From: an uncultured Flavobacteriales bacterium
Lineage (GTDB): Bacteria; Bacteroidota; Bacteroidia; Flavobacteriales_D; Sanyastnellaceae
Assembly (NCBI GenBank): GCA_937881575.1
Contig: CALGEI010000156.1
Span: 1 to 50,004 of the forward strand
Length of the DNA stretch: 50,004 nt
Direction of reading: 5' to 3'
Shown: positions 24,851 to 34,053 of the stretch, one piece after another
Position numbering within the stretch: the first letter of the stretch is position 1
Layout of the letters: each line of letters begins with the position of its first letter
Notes under the pieces: model-generated
What the model saw: only the letters and a program-made list of their open reading frames with translations
What the model was told of the DNA's origin: nothing
The model's database searches: none
Program-made: the position numbers and the translations under genes

Positions 24851-27800
24851 ACGAACCGTTCATTGTTTCCTTACTTGGAATCGTCAGAACATAATAATAG
24901 GTTCCTTCATCCAAGTCATCTGCTCGCCAGTTATTTCCGTAATCACGTTTTTGATAGACCTCATTACCCCACCGGTCAAAAATGAGCAATTCATTGCCTG
25001 GGAACGACGACAAATACTTGAATGTTAGCGCATCGTTGATTCCATCTCCATTGGGCGAAAAAACGTTGACAAACTCCACATCACAGCCTACAATTTCCAT
25101 AGTGGCCATATCAGAATCGCCGCAAAGGCCTTCCAAAACATGAGTCAATTCCAAAACACCAATGCCCGCTGCCTGCAAATTGATAGACCCGTTGTTTTGA
25201 TTCACGCAGTTTTCGCAATTGGCAGACCAGACGCCTCCACCCCAAAGGAATCCTGGTTGCACATAATCCGCTGACAAACAGAGCCAGTCCGGAAGTGTCA
25301 CGCTGGCATCCCGCTGCGGGGCCACTTGAACCGTCACCATGTCCTGATCGAAACAAACACCGTCCACGGTATACGTCACTTCATATTCGCCGGCTCCGAT
25401 GGAAGGATCAAAGGCATCCTCTGCGATAATGCATCCAATACAATCCGATGACCAGACTCCCCCAGCTTCAGCGGCTTGCAATGAAAGAATGTCCCCTGAC
25501 TCACACAGTTCCGGGATTGGAACGATCGACGCATCCACTTGTGCCTCTACGTTTATTGTTCCTATAAACGGCGCGCTGCATTCATTGTTGAAGACGAACT
25601 CGATGCCAACGACTCCCAGCTGGTCAGCAAGGAAAGAACCCGTGTTTGAATTCAAAATACACCCCGGACAATTCGAAGAAGACCACGTTCCATTTTGTCC
25701 CGAAGTATATTCAGAAGGTATGTCTGCGTCAAATGTAAAACTCAAGCCCATCTGCTCTCCTTGACATAAAGGCTCCGGCTCATCGAATGAACCCTGAAGA
25801 GTGGGCTGAATGTCGACCACCCAAGATGATGAATCATTGCAAGCACCATTGGCAATTGTATAGGAGACCTCTAGCAAGCCTGTTGGAGCGTTCCCAACTA
25901 CAAACAATCCGGCACTATCGAGACAAGCAGGGCATGGAGCAGACCAGGTTCCTCCAGGCACATTGACATTGAATTGAAACTCGTCCGACGTCTCGCAAAA
26001 ACTTCCGGGCACATTGGACGCTCCAATGGCCACGCTTTCGCTCACGGCCAATTGCAATTCAGAAACAATGGGACAATAGGAAGCCGGCGTGAACACGATG
26101 TTCCAAATATTGGACTCCATTCCAGTCGCGTCAAACACGCCCGTAAGCGAATCCATGCATCCAAAACAGTCCGATGTCCAGATGCCGGGAACATCCACTT
26201 CAAAAAGCGCGAAGTCGTCCTCGCACAGTATCGATGGTCCCGAAACGATTCCCTCCAAAGGAGGCGACACACCAATTTCCAAGGATGACTCTCCCGGACA
26301 TACTCCGAACGTTGTGAAGGTGACTGTATTCAGCCCATCCTCTGCTTCGTCGGAAAAGAAAACGCCTGTATTTGCATTGATACAATCACCACAAGAAGCA
26401 GACCAAGAACCATAGGGCGGTGTCGCATTCATATCGAATATCTCACCCAAACAGAGCATGTCTGTCGACGCCGTGAAAACCGGTGTAGGCGTGCTCCCAA
26501 TGGGGATATTCAAGGTTATAACATCTGCGAAACAAGACCCTTCTACCACGTGAATGACTTGAAGTCCTCCTGAACCAGCTATGGCTGGATCCACGGTCAA
26601 AGTAGCTTCATCAAAGCATCCATCACAATCCACGCTCCACGTTCCTTCTTCCAATGTGTTCGGAGTGATTTGGAATGGCTCACCGCCGGAGCAAAGTGGC
26701 GCAGGATACGAAAAACCCGCATCCGCATCACTGACAGCAATGACCTCCAATTCATCAGAAACCACTTGCACGTAATCATCGGCCGTAGGCGCTGGACCGT
26801 TGTACTGGTCCACACAAAAACTTTCCGAACCTGAAGACCCTACGGCCAAGGTATACGACCCAACCTCAGTCCCATCGGGAGAGGTGATCGTCAAAACAGC
26901 ATCTGCCCAACCGTTGTTGCCTGAATCCGTCATAATCAGGCCATAGCATCCATTGGGCAAACAAATGGAGCCATCAAATGGCGCATCGTCTGCAAAGAGC
27001 AGCGCCCCATTTTCAGAGACGATCGACCAATCAATTTGCTGATTGCCCGAGTAGGACCCTGAGCTGGTCACATTGATATCATACTCTTCGCAAAAAGTAC
27101 CTACAGGAAGTTGGCTAAACCAACCCGTCAAAGTCGTTGTCTGGGAAGTACAAAAATCCAAGGTGTCTCCAATGCCCAAAAACTCATCCCCCTCATACCA
27201 AAGGGTTGTTCCTTCGACCACCTGCGACGAGGTGAAACGCCAAGCTTCAGAGTTCGCAGACCAGTTTCCTGTATTGAATCCCGCGGGTGCGACCCCACTT
27301 GAACCTGTTGCATTTTGGATTCCCACAGCGGCACTTCCCCAAGAGCAAGAGGGCCGACTGCCCAAATAGATCTCAATCACATTCGACCCTTCATACAACA
27401 CGATTTCAGCACTGACTTGATTGCTCGTGCAGCTAAACTGGCAAACGGCATTGAAAGACACGACAAACTCACGACAAGGTGCCACGCCGTATGTACTGTA
27501 TCGAACATTGCCACATGTTGACGGATTCAAATCACTGTAGACCGCCATGATGCTGTTGAGTGGCATGTTGCCATTTGGAACCAATCCAGGTGGATTATAG
27601 GGTGCGTTTTCACTGAGATTGAATGAAATCCATCCATTCGGTGACAACCGGCATTGTGTATAGTCATTGCCGTAAAAATTGAAACTAAAACCAATGGGCA
27701 CATTGGTCGCTGCAGCGCCATCGTCATCACCGGTGTTTATGCCAACCGTACCTTGATTGAAAGCATACGGCAGCTCATAATCTATTTCCTCTACCTCGTA

Positions 27801-27998
27801 GTCTGCACCGCCGACTGCCACACTCGCAATGCTCGGCGAGACCAATTGGATGCATGAATCCACACACGTGATTTCCACATCTTCTCCGATATCAAACAAA
27901 CCGAACGTATCACACTGGGCCAAAACAGAATCAAATTGAACGCCTGCGAGCAGGAGAGCCGAAAACCAGACCAATTGGAGGTGTTTTTTTGGCAGCAT
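24834..27998 (-). CDS. Repeat-rich secreted protein with gliding-motility (T9SS type B) C-terminal domain
   Basis: About 1054 residues from ATG 27998; a TTG start at 28046 is possible but would put extra residues before a good signal peptide (LVWFSALLLAGVQFDSVLAQ). The N-terminal ~230 residues form a beta domain (VPIGFSFNFYGNDYTQCRLS). Next comes a second beta part, then seven ~77-residue repeats, each with a WSxxCxxC-like motif and two more cysteines. The last ~85 residues are a gliding-motility-associated C-terminal domain (NVFSPNGDGINDALTFKYL, IFDRWGNEVYQ), the signal for type IX secretion. It should be exported to the cell surface. Confidence 0.93.
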   Translation of the reverse strand: MLPKKHLQLVWFSALLLAGVQFDSVLAQCDTFGLFDIGEDVEITCVDSCIQLVSPSIASVAVGGADYEVEEIDYELPYAFNQGTVGINTGDDDGAAATNVPIGFSFNFYGNDYTQCRLSPNGWISFNLSENAPYNPPGLVPNGNMPLNSIMAVYSDLNPSTCGNVRYSTYGVAPCREFVVSFNAVCQFSCTSNQVSAEIVLYEGSNVIEIYLGSRPSCSWGSAAVGIQNATGSSGVAPAGFNTGNWSANSEAWRFTSSQVVEGTTLWYEGDEFLGIGDTLDFCTSQTTTLTGWFSQLPVGTFCEEYDINVTSSGSYSGNQQIDWSIVSENGALLFADDAPFDGSICLPNGCYGLIMTDSGNNGWADAVLTITSPDGTEVGSYTLAVGSSGSESFCVDQYNGPAPTADDYVQVVSDELEVIAVSDADAGFSYPAPLCSGGEPFQITPNTLEEGTWSVDCDGCFDEATLTVDPAIAGSGGLQVIHVVEGSCFADVITLNIPIGSTPTPVFTASTDMLCLGEIFDMNATPPYGSWSASCGDCINANTGVFFSDEAEDGLNTVTFTTFGVCPGESSLEIGVSPPLEGIVSGPSILCEDDFALFEVDVPGIWTSDCFGCMDSLTGVFDATGMESNIWNIVFTPASYCPIVSELQLAVSESVAIGASNVPGSFCETSDEFQFNVNVPGGTWSAPCPACLDSAGLFVVGNAPTGLLEVSYTIANGACNDSSSWVVDIQPTLQGSFDEPEPLCQGEQMGLSFTFDADIPSEYTSGQNGTWSSSNCPGCILNSNTGSFLADQLGVVGIEFVFNNECSAPFIGTINVEAQVDASIVPIPELCESGDILSLQAAEAGGVWSSDCIGCIIAEDAFDPSIGAGEYEVTYTVDGVCFDQDMVTVQVAPQRDASVTLPDWLCLSADYVQPGFLWGGGVWSANCENCVNQNNGSINLQAAGIGVLELTHVLEGLCGDSDMATMEIVGCDVEFVNVFSPNGDGINDALTFKYLSSFPGNELLIFDRWGNEVYQKRDYGNNWRADDLDEGTYYYVLTIPSKETMNGSFMLLR
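25080..26715 (-). repeat. Seven ~77-aa four-cysteine repeats
   Basis: In the protein encoded here the motif G-x-W-[ST]-x-x(x)-C-x-x-C appears seven times: GTWSVDCDGC, GSWSASCGDC, GIWTSDCFGC, GTWSAPCPAC, GTWSSSNCPGC, GVWSSDCIGC and GVWSANCENC. DNA spacing is about 228-259 bp. Each unit starts with LC or FC and ends with a G-x-C-like element. Confidence 0.85.
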
Positions 27999-28098
27999 AC
28001 GATTTATTTTTTGAAACCCCTGTCGGTGTAATTGATTATTGAACAAATCTTAGCGCACAAGGGTTGCACTCTTGAATAACGCCAAAGTAAACCATTTC

Positions 28099-28695
28099 AT
28101 GAAATTTTTCACATCCTACATTAGCCTGAGCATCGTGCTTTCAGTACTCGTCGTATCTCTTTGTGCTTGGAGTCTCATGAAATCCTCACATCAATATCCT
28201 CCAACACCTTCCATGACTTCATTCTACGACCTCTCAGCGAAAACACTCGAAGGTGAATTGATTTCTTTTGATTCTTTCAAAGGAAAGCGGCTGCTCATTG
28301 TGAATACCGCTTCAAAATGTGGTTACACCCCTCAATATGCCGATTTAGAATCCCTGAATCAGGAATATGGTGGCGAGAATTTTGAGATCATCGGGTTTCC
28401 TTGCAACGATTTTGGACGTCAAGAGCCCGGAACGGCAGACGACATCGCTTCTTTCTGCTCGAAAAATTATGGGGTGAGCTTCACCATGATGGAAAAAGTC
28501 CATGTGGGAGGAAACGAACAGCACCCCCTCTATTCATGGCTGTGTTCCGCTGAGAAAAACGGAGTTTCGGATCACAAAGTGGGCTGGAACTTTCACAAAT
28601 TTTTGATCGATGAAAACGGACAACTTGTAGCTTCAATGCGGAGTGGCGTGAAGCCCTTAGACGCTGAAATCGTCGCGTTCGCCAAAGGGAACTGA
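28099..28695 (+). CDS. Glutathione peroxidase-family thiol peroxidase
   Basis: 198 residues from ATG 28099. Active-site Cys (not Sec) is C74 in NTASKCGYTPQY. Other family blocks are FPCNDFGRQEPG and GWNFHKFLID. Unlike many cytoplasmic relatives it begins with a hydrophobic segment (SLSIVLSVLVVSLCAWSL), so it is probably membrane-anchored or exported. It reduces peroxides, most likely with thioredoxin-like partners, since bacterial members rarely use glutathione. A TTG at 28072 could extend it by nine residues. Confidence 0.93.
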   Translation: MKFFTSYISLSIVLSVLVVSLCAWSLMKSSHQYPPTPSMTSFYDLSAKTLEGELISFDSFKGKRLLIVNTASKCGYTPQYADLESLNQEYGGENFEIIGFPCNDFGRQEPGTADDIASFCSKNYGVSFTMMEKVHVGGNEQHPLYSWLCSAEKNGVSDHKVGWNFHKFLIDENGQLVASMRSGVKPLDAEIVAFAKGN

Positions 28696-28703
28696 TTGCA
28701 CGT

Positions 28704-28733
28704 TTTGGTTTCATGTTTGCCGCTGTAATTTGG
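28704..28733 (+). promoter_or_regulatory. Promoter of M14 peptidase gene (leaderless candidate)
   Basis: -33 TTTG (28704-28707), 18 nt, then TAATTTGG (28726-28733, close to TAnnTTTG), then CTGC and ATG 28738. It is the most complete promoter among those placed directly against a start codon. Confidence 0.5.
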
Positions 28734-28737
28734 CTGC

Positions 28738-31293
28738 ATGCATTATCAATTCATTGCCCGCTGTTTTTCGATGGCTTTGTTGTTCTCAACATTCGCCACT
28801 TCGGCCTTATTAGGACAAGACGACTTACGTCGTCCTGGTGATATCGTAGGGCATGACCTAGGACAACGTTTTACGCTGCATCACGCAGTCTCTGATTATG
28901 CGGAACACGTACACGCCGCCGTTGCGGGATCCCAATTGATTCAGTATGGAACTTCTGTTGAAGGAAGACCGTTGCAGTTGCTTGCTCTTTCAAGCGCTTC
29001 CAACTTAAGCAATTTGGACGCCATACGAGAGCAACACCTCGATCGAATGCATGGAGGTACGGGGCTGCCTCAATATGATCAATTGGCCATCGTATGGCTG
29101 AGCTATAACGTTCATGGCAATGAAGCCGTTTGTACGGAGGCCGCTTTGGAGGTCATGCATCAATTGGCGCAGGCATCCAATGATGGAGCCGATTTCTTGG
29201 AACATGTGGTCGTTCTGTTGGACCCTTGCTTGAATCCTGACGGACATGATCGGTACGCCGTTTGGTTCAATCAGTACGCAAGCAGCACCCCGAACCCGGA
29301 CCCCAACAGTTTTGAACACGACGAACCTTGGCCAGGCGGGCGTCCGAACCATTACCTCTTCGATTTGAACCGAGATTGGGCTTGGCAGAAACAACAAGAA
29401 AGTCAAATGCGGTCAGCGGTGTACCACCACTGGATGCCACACGTGCATTGCGATTATCACGAAATGGGCTACAATAGCCCTTATTATTTCGCTCCCGCTG
29501 CTGAGCCATATCACGAATCCATTACAAAGTGGCAACGAGATTTTCAGCACGAAGTTGGGCAAGCGACAGCCAAGGCTTTTGATGCGCGAGGAGAATTGTA
29601 CTACACCAAAGAGTCCTTCGATCTCCTTTATCCTAGCTATGGAGACACCTACCCTATTTTCAACGGTGCCATCGGTATGACCTATGAGCAAGGTGGCAGT
29701 GGTGGCGCTGGTGTGCTCGTTGAAACTGCACAAGGAACGTTATTGAGTTTGAGCCAGCGCATCGCGAATCACGTTGAAAGTAGCTTACAGGCCGTCTATA
29801 CAAGTGCGCGTTTAGCTCAAAAACTTGTGGACGAATGGGGAGCTTATTACGACCGAAACCGCACACAGCCGATTGGACAGTTTGGTGGGTATCTCATTCC
29901 AAAAACGAAAGACAATGCTGCTCGAATTGAGCGACTCGTTCGCTTTTTGGATGGGCACGGAATCATCACTGAAAAGGTACATCAAGATCAAAAAGCAGTG
30001 AAAGCTTGGGAGTATGGTATCGGAGCAAAACGATCAGTGAAGCCTCAAACTGGGGATCTCGTCATCAGCTCTTTTCAAACGCACTCGAGCATTTTAGATG
30101 TGTTATTCGACCCTGCACCGGTTTTGACAGACTCATTGACCTATGATATCACCACCTGGAGCGTGCCATATGCCTATGGACTGCGTACGTTTGGTCTGGA
30201 TGCCCCGATCTCCGGGAGACCGCACATTGAATCGAGCATTCTTCCCATTGCCGGCGAAGCGTTTGGATTCGCCTTTTCAAGGTCAGGCGATCAGGACTCT
30301 CCGCTGATGGCCCAACTACTTGCAGCAGGATTCTCCCTGCGCACGAATGCCAAAGCGTTCGAATTGGATGGCTCTAAGTATGAAGCGGGCACTTTGCTGG
30401 TACTTCGCGGGGACCACATGAACCGCCCCTTGTGGTGGAAGGAACTTGGAGAATTGGCCGCTCAACATCGCATCGAACTGAAGACCCTTGAAGGGGGATA
30501 TGCTGACGCCGGCCCCGATATGGGCTCCGATGACATTTGGCCCATTCAAGAAATTCGGGTGGGCGCACTCACTGGCCCGGGAGTTTCGAGTCTAGGCGCA
30601 GGTGAAGTTTGGTGGCATTTTGAACAGGAACTGGAATATCCCATTACCATGCTCTCCGCTGAAAATTCAAATCCAGAGGAATGGGATTCGTTCGATGTCA
30701 TGGTGCTTCCCTCTGGCTGGTATGGACAGGCTGATGAAAGCTGGATGCAAGCCTTAGCTGAGTGGGTTCGGAATGGAGGACGACTCGTTGCCATTGCCAG
30801 TGCGGTATCCATGTTCGAAGGCGAATCTGGCTGGGGACTGAAGCGCTATGACGACGAAGACCAAGCCGATGCTGTGCGTCAACGTTCTTCCTCCGAACGA
30901 GCCACCGATCGGCAACAAGCTTACGACGAGAGACAGCGAAGGCGCGCGATGCGCATTGGAGATGGCTCCATTTACCCCGTCCAACTGGACCGTTCGCACC
31001 CACTGGCTTGGGGGTATCCCGACGCGCCCTACTATACCTTGCGATCCAATTCAAATCGATTTGCTTTGCTCAGCGGAGGATGGAACGTCGGAACCTTTGG
31101 CTCCGACGCTAAGCCCATCAGTGGATTTGTTGGAGCACGAGCCAACCGGGAGTTGGATGGAAGTTTGGTCTTCGGAGTCCAGCCCATGGGACGAGGCAGC
31201 GTGACTTATTTCTCAGACAATCCGCTCTTTCGAGGTTTTTGGGAGAATGGCAAGCTCATGTTCGACAACGCTGTATTTCTCAATGTAAACTGA
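28738..31293 (+). CDS. Secreted M14-family zinc carboxypeptidase
   Basis: 851 residues with a signal peptide (SMALLFSTFATSALLGQ). The zinc motif H-x-x-E is VHGNE at H126/E129; further M14 pieces are NLDAIREQH, LDPCLNPDGHDRY, NHYLFDLNRDW, HCDYHEMG and the catalytic-Glu region MTYEQGGSGG. From ~600 onward a GATase-like segment (WDSFDVMVLPSGWYG, EWVRNGGRLVAIASA) is seen, as in other large Bacteroidota M14 proteins. It likely digests peptides in the periplasm or outside. It is convergent with the WYL gene with a 5-bp gap. Confidence 0.92.
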   Translation: MHYQFIARCFSMALLFSTFATSALLGQDDLRRPGDIVGHDLGQRFTLHHAVSDYAEHVHAAVAGSQLIQYGTSVEGRPLQLLALSSASNLSNLDAIREQHLDRMHGGTGLPQYDQLAIVWLSYNVHGNEAVCTEAALEVMHQLAQASNDGADFLEHVVVLLDPCLNPDGHDRYAVWFNQYASSTPNPDPNSFEHDEPWPGGRPNHYLFDLNRDWAWQKQQESQMRSAVYHHWMPHVHCDYHEMGYNSPYYFAPAAEPYHESITKWQRDFQHEVGQATAKAFDARGELYYTKESFDLLYPSYGDTYPIFNGAIGMTYEQGGSGGAGVLVETAQGTLLSLSQRIANHVESSLQAVYTSARLAQKLVDEWGAYYDRNRTQPIGQFGGYLIPKTKDNAARIERLVRFLDGHGIITEKVHQDQKAVKAWEYGIGAKRSVKPQTGDLVISSFQTHSSILDVLFDPAPVLTDSLTYDITTWSVPYAYGLRTFGLDAPISGRPHIESSILPIAGEAFGFAFSRSGDQDSPLMAQLLAAGFSLRTNAKAFELDGSKYEAGTLLVLRGDHMNRPLWWKELGELAAQHRIELKTLEGGYADAGPDMGSDDIWPIQEIRVGALTGPGVSSLGAGEVWWHFEQELEYPITMLSAENSNPEEWDSFDVMVLPSGWYGQADESWMQALAEWVRNGGRLVAIASAVSMFEGESGWGLKRYDDEDQADAVRQRSSSERATDRQQAYDERQRRRAMRIGDGSIYPVQLDRSHPLAWGYPDAPYYTLRSNSNRFALLSGGWNVGTFGSDAKPISGFVGARANRELDGSLVFGVQPMGRGSVTYFSDNPLFRGFWENGKLMFDNAVFLNVN

Positions 31294-31298
31294 GTCGA

Positions 31299-32444
31299 TC
31301 ACGGCCCAAACATTTTGGCATAACTCTGGGCCATTGAGCGCACTTCGTTGCTCATTTTTTCTCGTAAATCTGCGGGTTCCAAAATTTGTGCTGAAGCACC
31401 ATGTTGCAGCATCCATTGCATAAAAGGCTCATTGGGTACCAACGCCGCATGGATCACAATCCCATTTCCTGATCGCTCGACGCGCAAATCCTGTGAGTTG
31501 TGAAAGGGTTGAGACAAATAGCCTTGAGCGGTTTGATTTTCGAACCACAAACGCAAGGAAATAGGTTGTTCAAATGCATCCAATACGACTCCAGGAACCA
31601 ATTCAAATCGATCTTCGACATAGTGTGACCAAGGAAAGGGAATAGCGTCTCTCAATCCTTCCGGGAGATCGACCAACAGATCATCCAAACTGGTAATCGC
31701 ATCGAGAGGAAGAATCAACCGGAAATCTTCCTGTGCTTCATCGTCCCAAACCAACGCTAGAATCATCCAACCGGAACTTTGCTCCACAAGGCTTTCAATC
31801 AACATCGAATGACGTTCAGCTCGATTGGTTTCTGGAGATGTAAAACTAACGCGCACGGGTTGATTCGAATGCAGAGCATTGACCACATCCTCCATCCATC
31901 TTAAGGTCTGTTTTTCTTGAACACGCGGAACAAAGCGCCCGGCGACTAGTCGTGCCGATCGTCTCTTTTTTGATGTCTTCACGTGAGGTGCAATCAGATT
32001 AAAACGGTAGCGAAGTAGCGCTTCCATTTCAGTCCACCACTCGAAACCTGCCATCCCGCGAAAGCGAGACAGATCGAGTAACACACGCTGCAGGCGGGAT
32101 TGCTCCTTGACACTCAGTGAGGCTGACCCAATGGACATTCCAAACGCTGCATAGGCATAGTAAGCACGTTTGTTCTCGCTGTGTTTAACAATTTGAACTC
32201 CGTATAAAACTTGCATGTCCGCAATGTCCTTCTCCAATGTCCGCATGGCGATTGGCTTGACGCCGGGAGACGCTTCTTTCAGACATGCATTGATGCGATC
32301 AAGCAAATCCTGCTTGAACATTTTTTTGAAAGCTGATTTGCTCGAATTTGGATCATCAGCCGGATGAGTCCAAACAAAGCAGGCGTCCAAAATGTGATAC
32401 CTCAAGAGCGCAAATCGGTTGAAACTGGACACAGCGTTATTCAT
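31299..32444 (-). CDS. WYL-domain transcriptional regulator
   Basis: 381 residues from ATG 32444. The N-terminal ~95 residues form a helix-turn-helix (KPIAMRTLEKDIADMQ, similar to DeoR-type HTHs). A WYL-type domain follows from ~230, with segments ILALVWDDEAQEDFRLI, DAFEQPISLRLWFENQ and a C-terminal WCX part (MQWMLQHGASAQILEP). WYL proteins sense a ligand, often nucleic acid or a nucleotide, and regulate transcription. The frame stays open to 32630, but that overlaps the preceding gene. No target can be inferred from the neighbourhood. Confidence 0.88.
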   Translation of the reverse strand: MNNAVSSFNRFALLRYHILDACFVWTHPADDPNSSKSAFKKMFKQDLLDRINACLKEASPGVKPIAMRTLEKDIADMQVLYGVQIVKHSENKRAYYAYAAFGMSIGSASLSVKEQSRLQRVLLDLSRFRGMAGFEWWTEMEALLRYRFNLIAPHVKTSKKRRSARLVAGRFVPRVQEKQTLRWMEDVVNALHSNQPVRVSFTSPETNRAERHSMLIESLVEQSSGWMILALVWDDEAQEDFRLILPLDAITSLDDLLVDLPEGLRDAIPFPWSHYVEDRFELVPGVVLDAFEQPISLRLWFENQTAQGYLSQPFHNSQDLRVERSGNGIVIHAALVPNEPFMQWMLQHGASAQILEPADLREKMSNEVRSMAQSYAKMFGP

Positions 32445-32475
32445 TCGCAGATTGAATGCGAATATAGCAGCAAAA

Positions 32476-34053
32476 TCAATCTTTCCAGCTACCCGGCGCA
32501 TTGCACGGCACTGCGCCAGGATGTTCCCTAGAGTCCATGCCAGGATTGCGTGTGCTGCTTCCCTTAAACACACTTTGGTTCGGTGCCGGATTGCTTTTCT
32601 GGTGCTTGGATGAAGCCTTTCTCCATCCAAAGCGCCAAGTCAAACCCGCTTGGAGCTGCATGGCATGCGATTGATTTGGAACAATGAATTCTTCCTCAGA
32701 TGCAATCGCTCCCTCCTTCATTTGCTCAACCACGATGCGTGTCCATTTTGAAAATCCGATGTGATCGGTGGCTACAAACATGGCCAACGGTCCAGCATTC
32801 AAGCACAACGCCAAACCAAACGTGCTTTTTCTGCTTTGATTCACCCCATGAGAGAATGCCAATCCCACCCACTCATTGAAGCGGTGATTGTAGCTCAATC
32901 TCCAATCCCAATAGCCTTGTCCATCCGATCTCGCCCAAGCCCCAACTGTTCCTTCTTGGCGTTGAGTCTTGAACGCTTGCCACGAAACTCCAACGCTCAT
33001 TTTGGGCAGTAAAATCTGAGAGAAGCTGGAGGAACTGGAGTCAACGGCGAAGGCTTGCTCCCACGCTGCACCGATTGATTCCAACCAGTTCTCCAATGAA
33101 TCAGAAGGCCACGCATCCAAAGCTTCTGTATCGTCAACAACCAAGCCTGAAAACACCATGGTGGTATCTGCTATGCTCCAATTTTGAACATCGGAACTCC
33201 AGTTCAACTTTCCCAGATCTGCGATTTGGATGAAACCATTCCATTTTTCAGACGGTTTGAATTGAAGCGCAATGGCTGCCGAGACGCCCCGATTCCCCTT
33301 TGTATTGAAGTAATCAGAGACTTCTTTCGAATCTTCAAAATTGGCCATCGGCCAACCAGCTACATCCATCGCCAACCCTCCTTCCACGCCCCAAGCATAG
33401 GTATCTGGGTTGATTGTCCAATGGGTAGAATTGTCTCGCGTTCCGGCATAAGACAGTCCTTGTAAGTATGCTACCCGCAAACCGCTGGAAATCTTATCAT
33501 TCCACTCATATTGCCAAGATGCTGCAAATTCCCTTCGATGAGAAAATTGAAACTGGAACGAACTGAAGTCCAAAGAAGACGCCATCAATGCAGCGCTGGC
33601 ATTGCCCGTAAAAGGCAAACGCATGAGGTCCTCCGGTAGTTCGATCCTCGATTGAATGTGTTCCGATACGGCAACACTCCAAAACGATCTTCGATTCGCG
33701 CTGAACCCACCGGCATTCAACCAATCCCATTGGAAATCCATGCTCAAATCATTGCGATCGCTGAAAGATTGACGCACAGCATCAAGATTGAATGTTGCCT
33801 CCGATTCGCCTGAAACTTGGGACAACCACTGGACTGGATGCACCAAAGAGTTGCCCATTTCAATCCGAAGGTTGCCCAATAGAGGCATACCCAAATAGCC
33901 ATTTGAAGGGCGACTCGCTAGATGGAGTCGCGTATGTTGGGGAGCCAAATCCATGAACAACGCCGTGTGAGCGTCTTGAGCCAACAGCCCAGACGAACAC
34001 AGAAATAAGAACCCCAGAAGAGCTGGACTGATTGACATTGCGCGCATATTCAT
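32476..34053 (-). CDS. Outer-membrane beta-barrel protein, DUF5723-like
   Basis: 525 residues from ATG 34053, which overlaps the stop of the preceding gene as ATGA, suggesting coupled translation. The signal peptide is SPALLGFLFLCSSGLLAQ. The rest alternates beta strands (GLRVAYLQGLSYAGT, EWVGLAFSHGVNQSR, MQLQAGLTWRFG), as in outer-membrane barrels. The start region (LRIEMGNSLVHP) resembles DUF5723 proteins; function unknown. Its partner is probably the lipoprotein made just upstream. Confidence 0.8.
   Translation of the reverse strand: MNMRAMSISPALLGFLFLCSSGLLAQDAHTALFMDLAPQHTRLHLASRPSNGYLGMPLLGNLRIEMGNSLVHPVQWLSQVSGESEATFNLDAVRQSFSDRNDLSMDFQWDWLNAGGFSANRRSFWSVAVSEHIQSRIELPEDLMRLPFTGNASAALMASSLDFSSFQFQFSHRREFAASWQYEWNDKISSGLRVAYLQGLSYAGTRDNSTHWTINPDTYAWGVEGGLAMDVAGWPMANFEDSKEVSDYFNTKGNRGVSAAIALQFKPSEKWNGFIQIADLGKLNWSSDVQNWSIADTTMVFSGLVVDDTEALDAWPSDSLENWLESIGAAWEQAFAVDSSSSSFSQILLPKMSVGVSWQAFKTQRQEGTVGAWARSDGQGYWDWRLSYNHRFNEWVGLAFSHGVNQSRKSTFGLALCLNAGPLAMFVATDHIGFSKWTRIVVEQMKEGAIASEEEFIVPNQSHAMQLQAGLTWRFGWRKASSKHQKSNPAPNQSVFKGSSTRNPGMDSREHPGAVPCNAPGSWKD

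Noticed and set aside
32445-32630. N-terminal extension of the WYL gene
   Set aside because: It overlaps the end of the barrel gene; a normal start exists at 32444.
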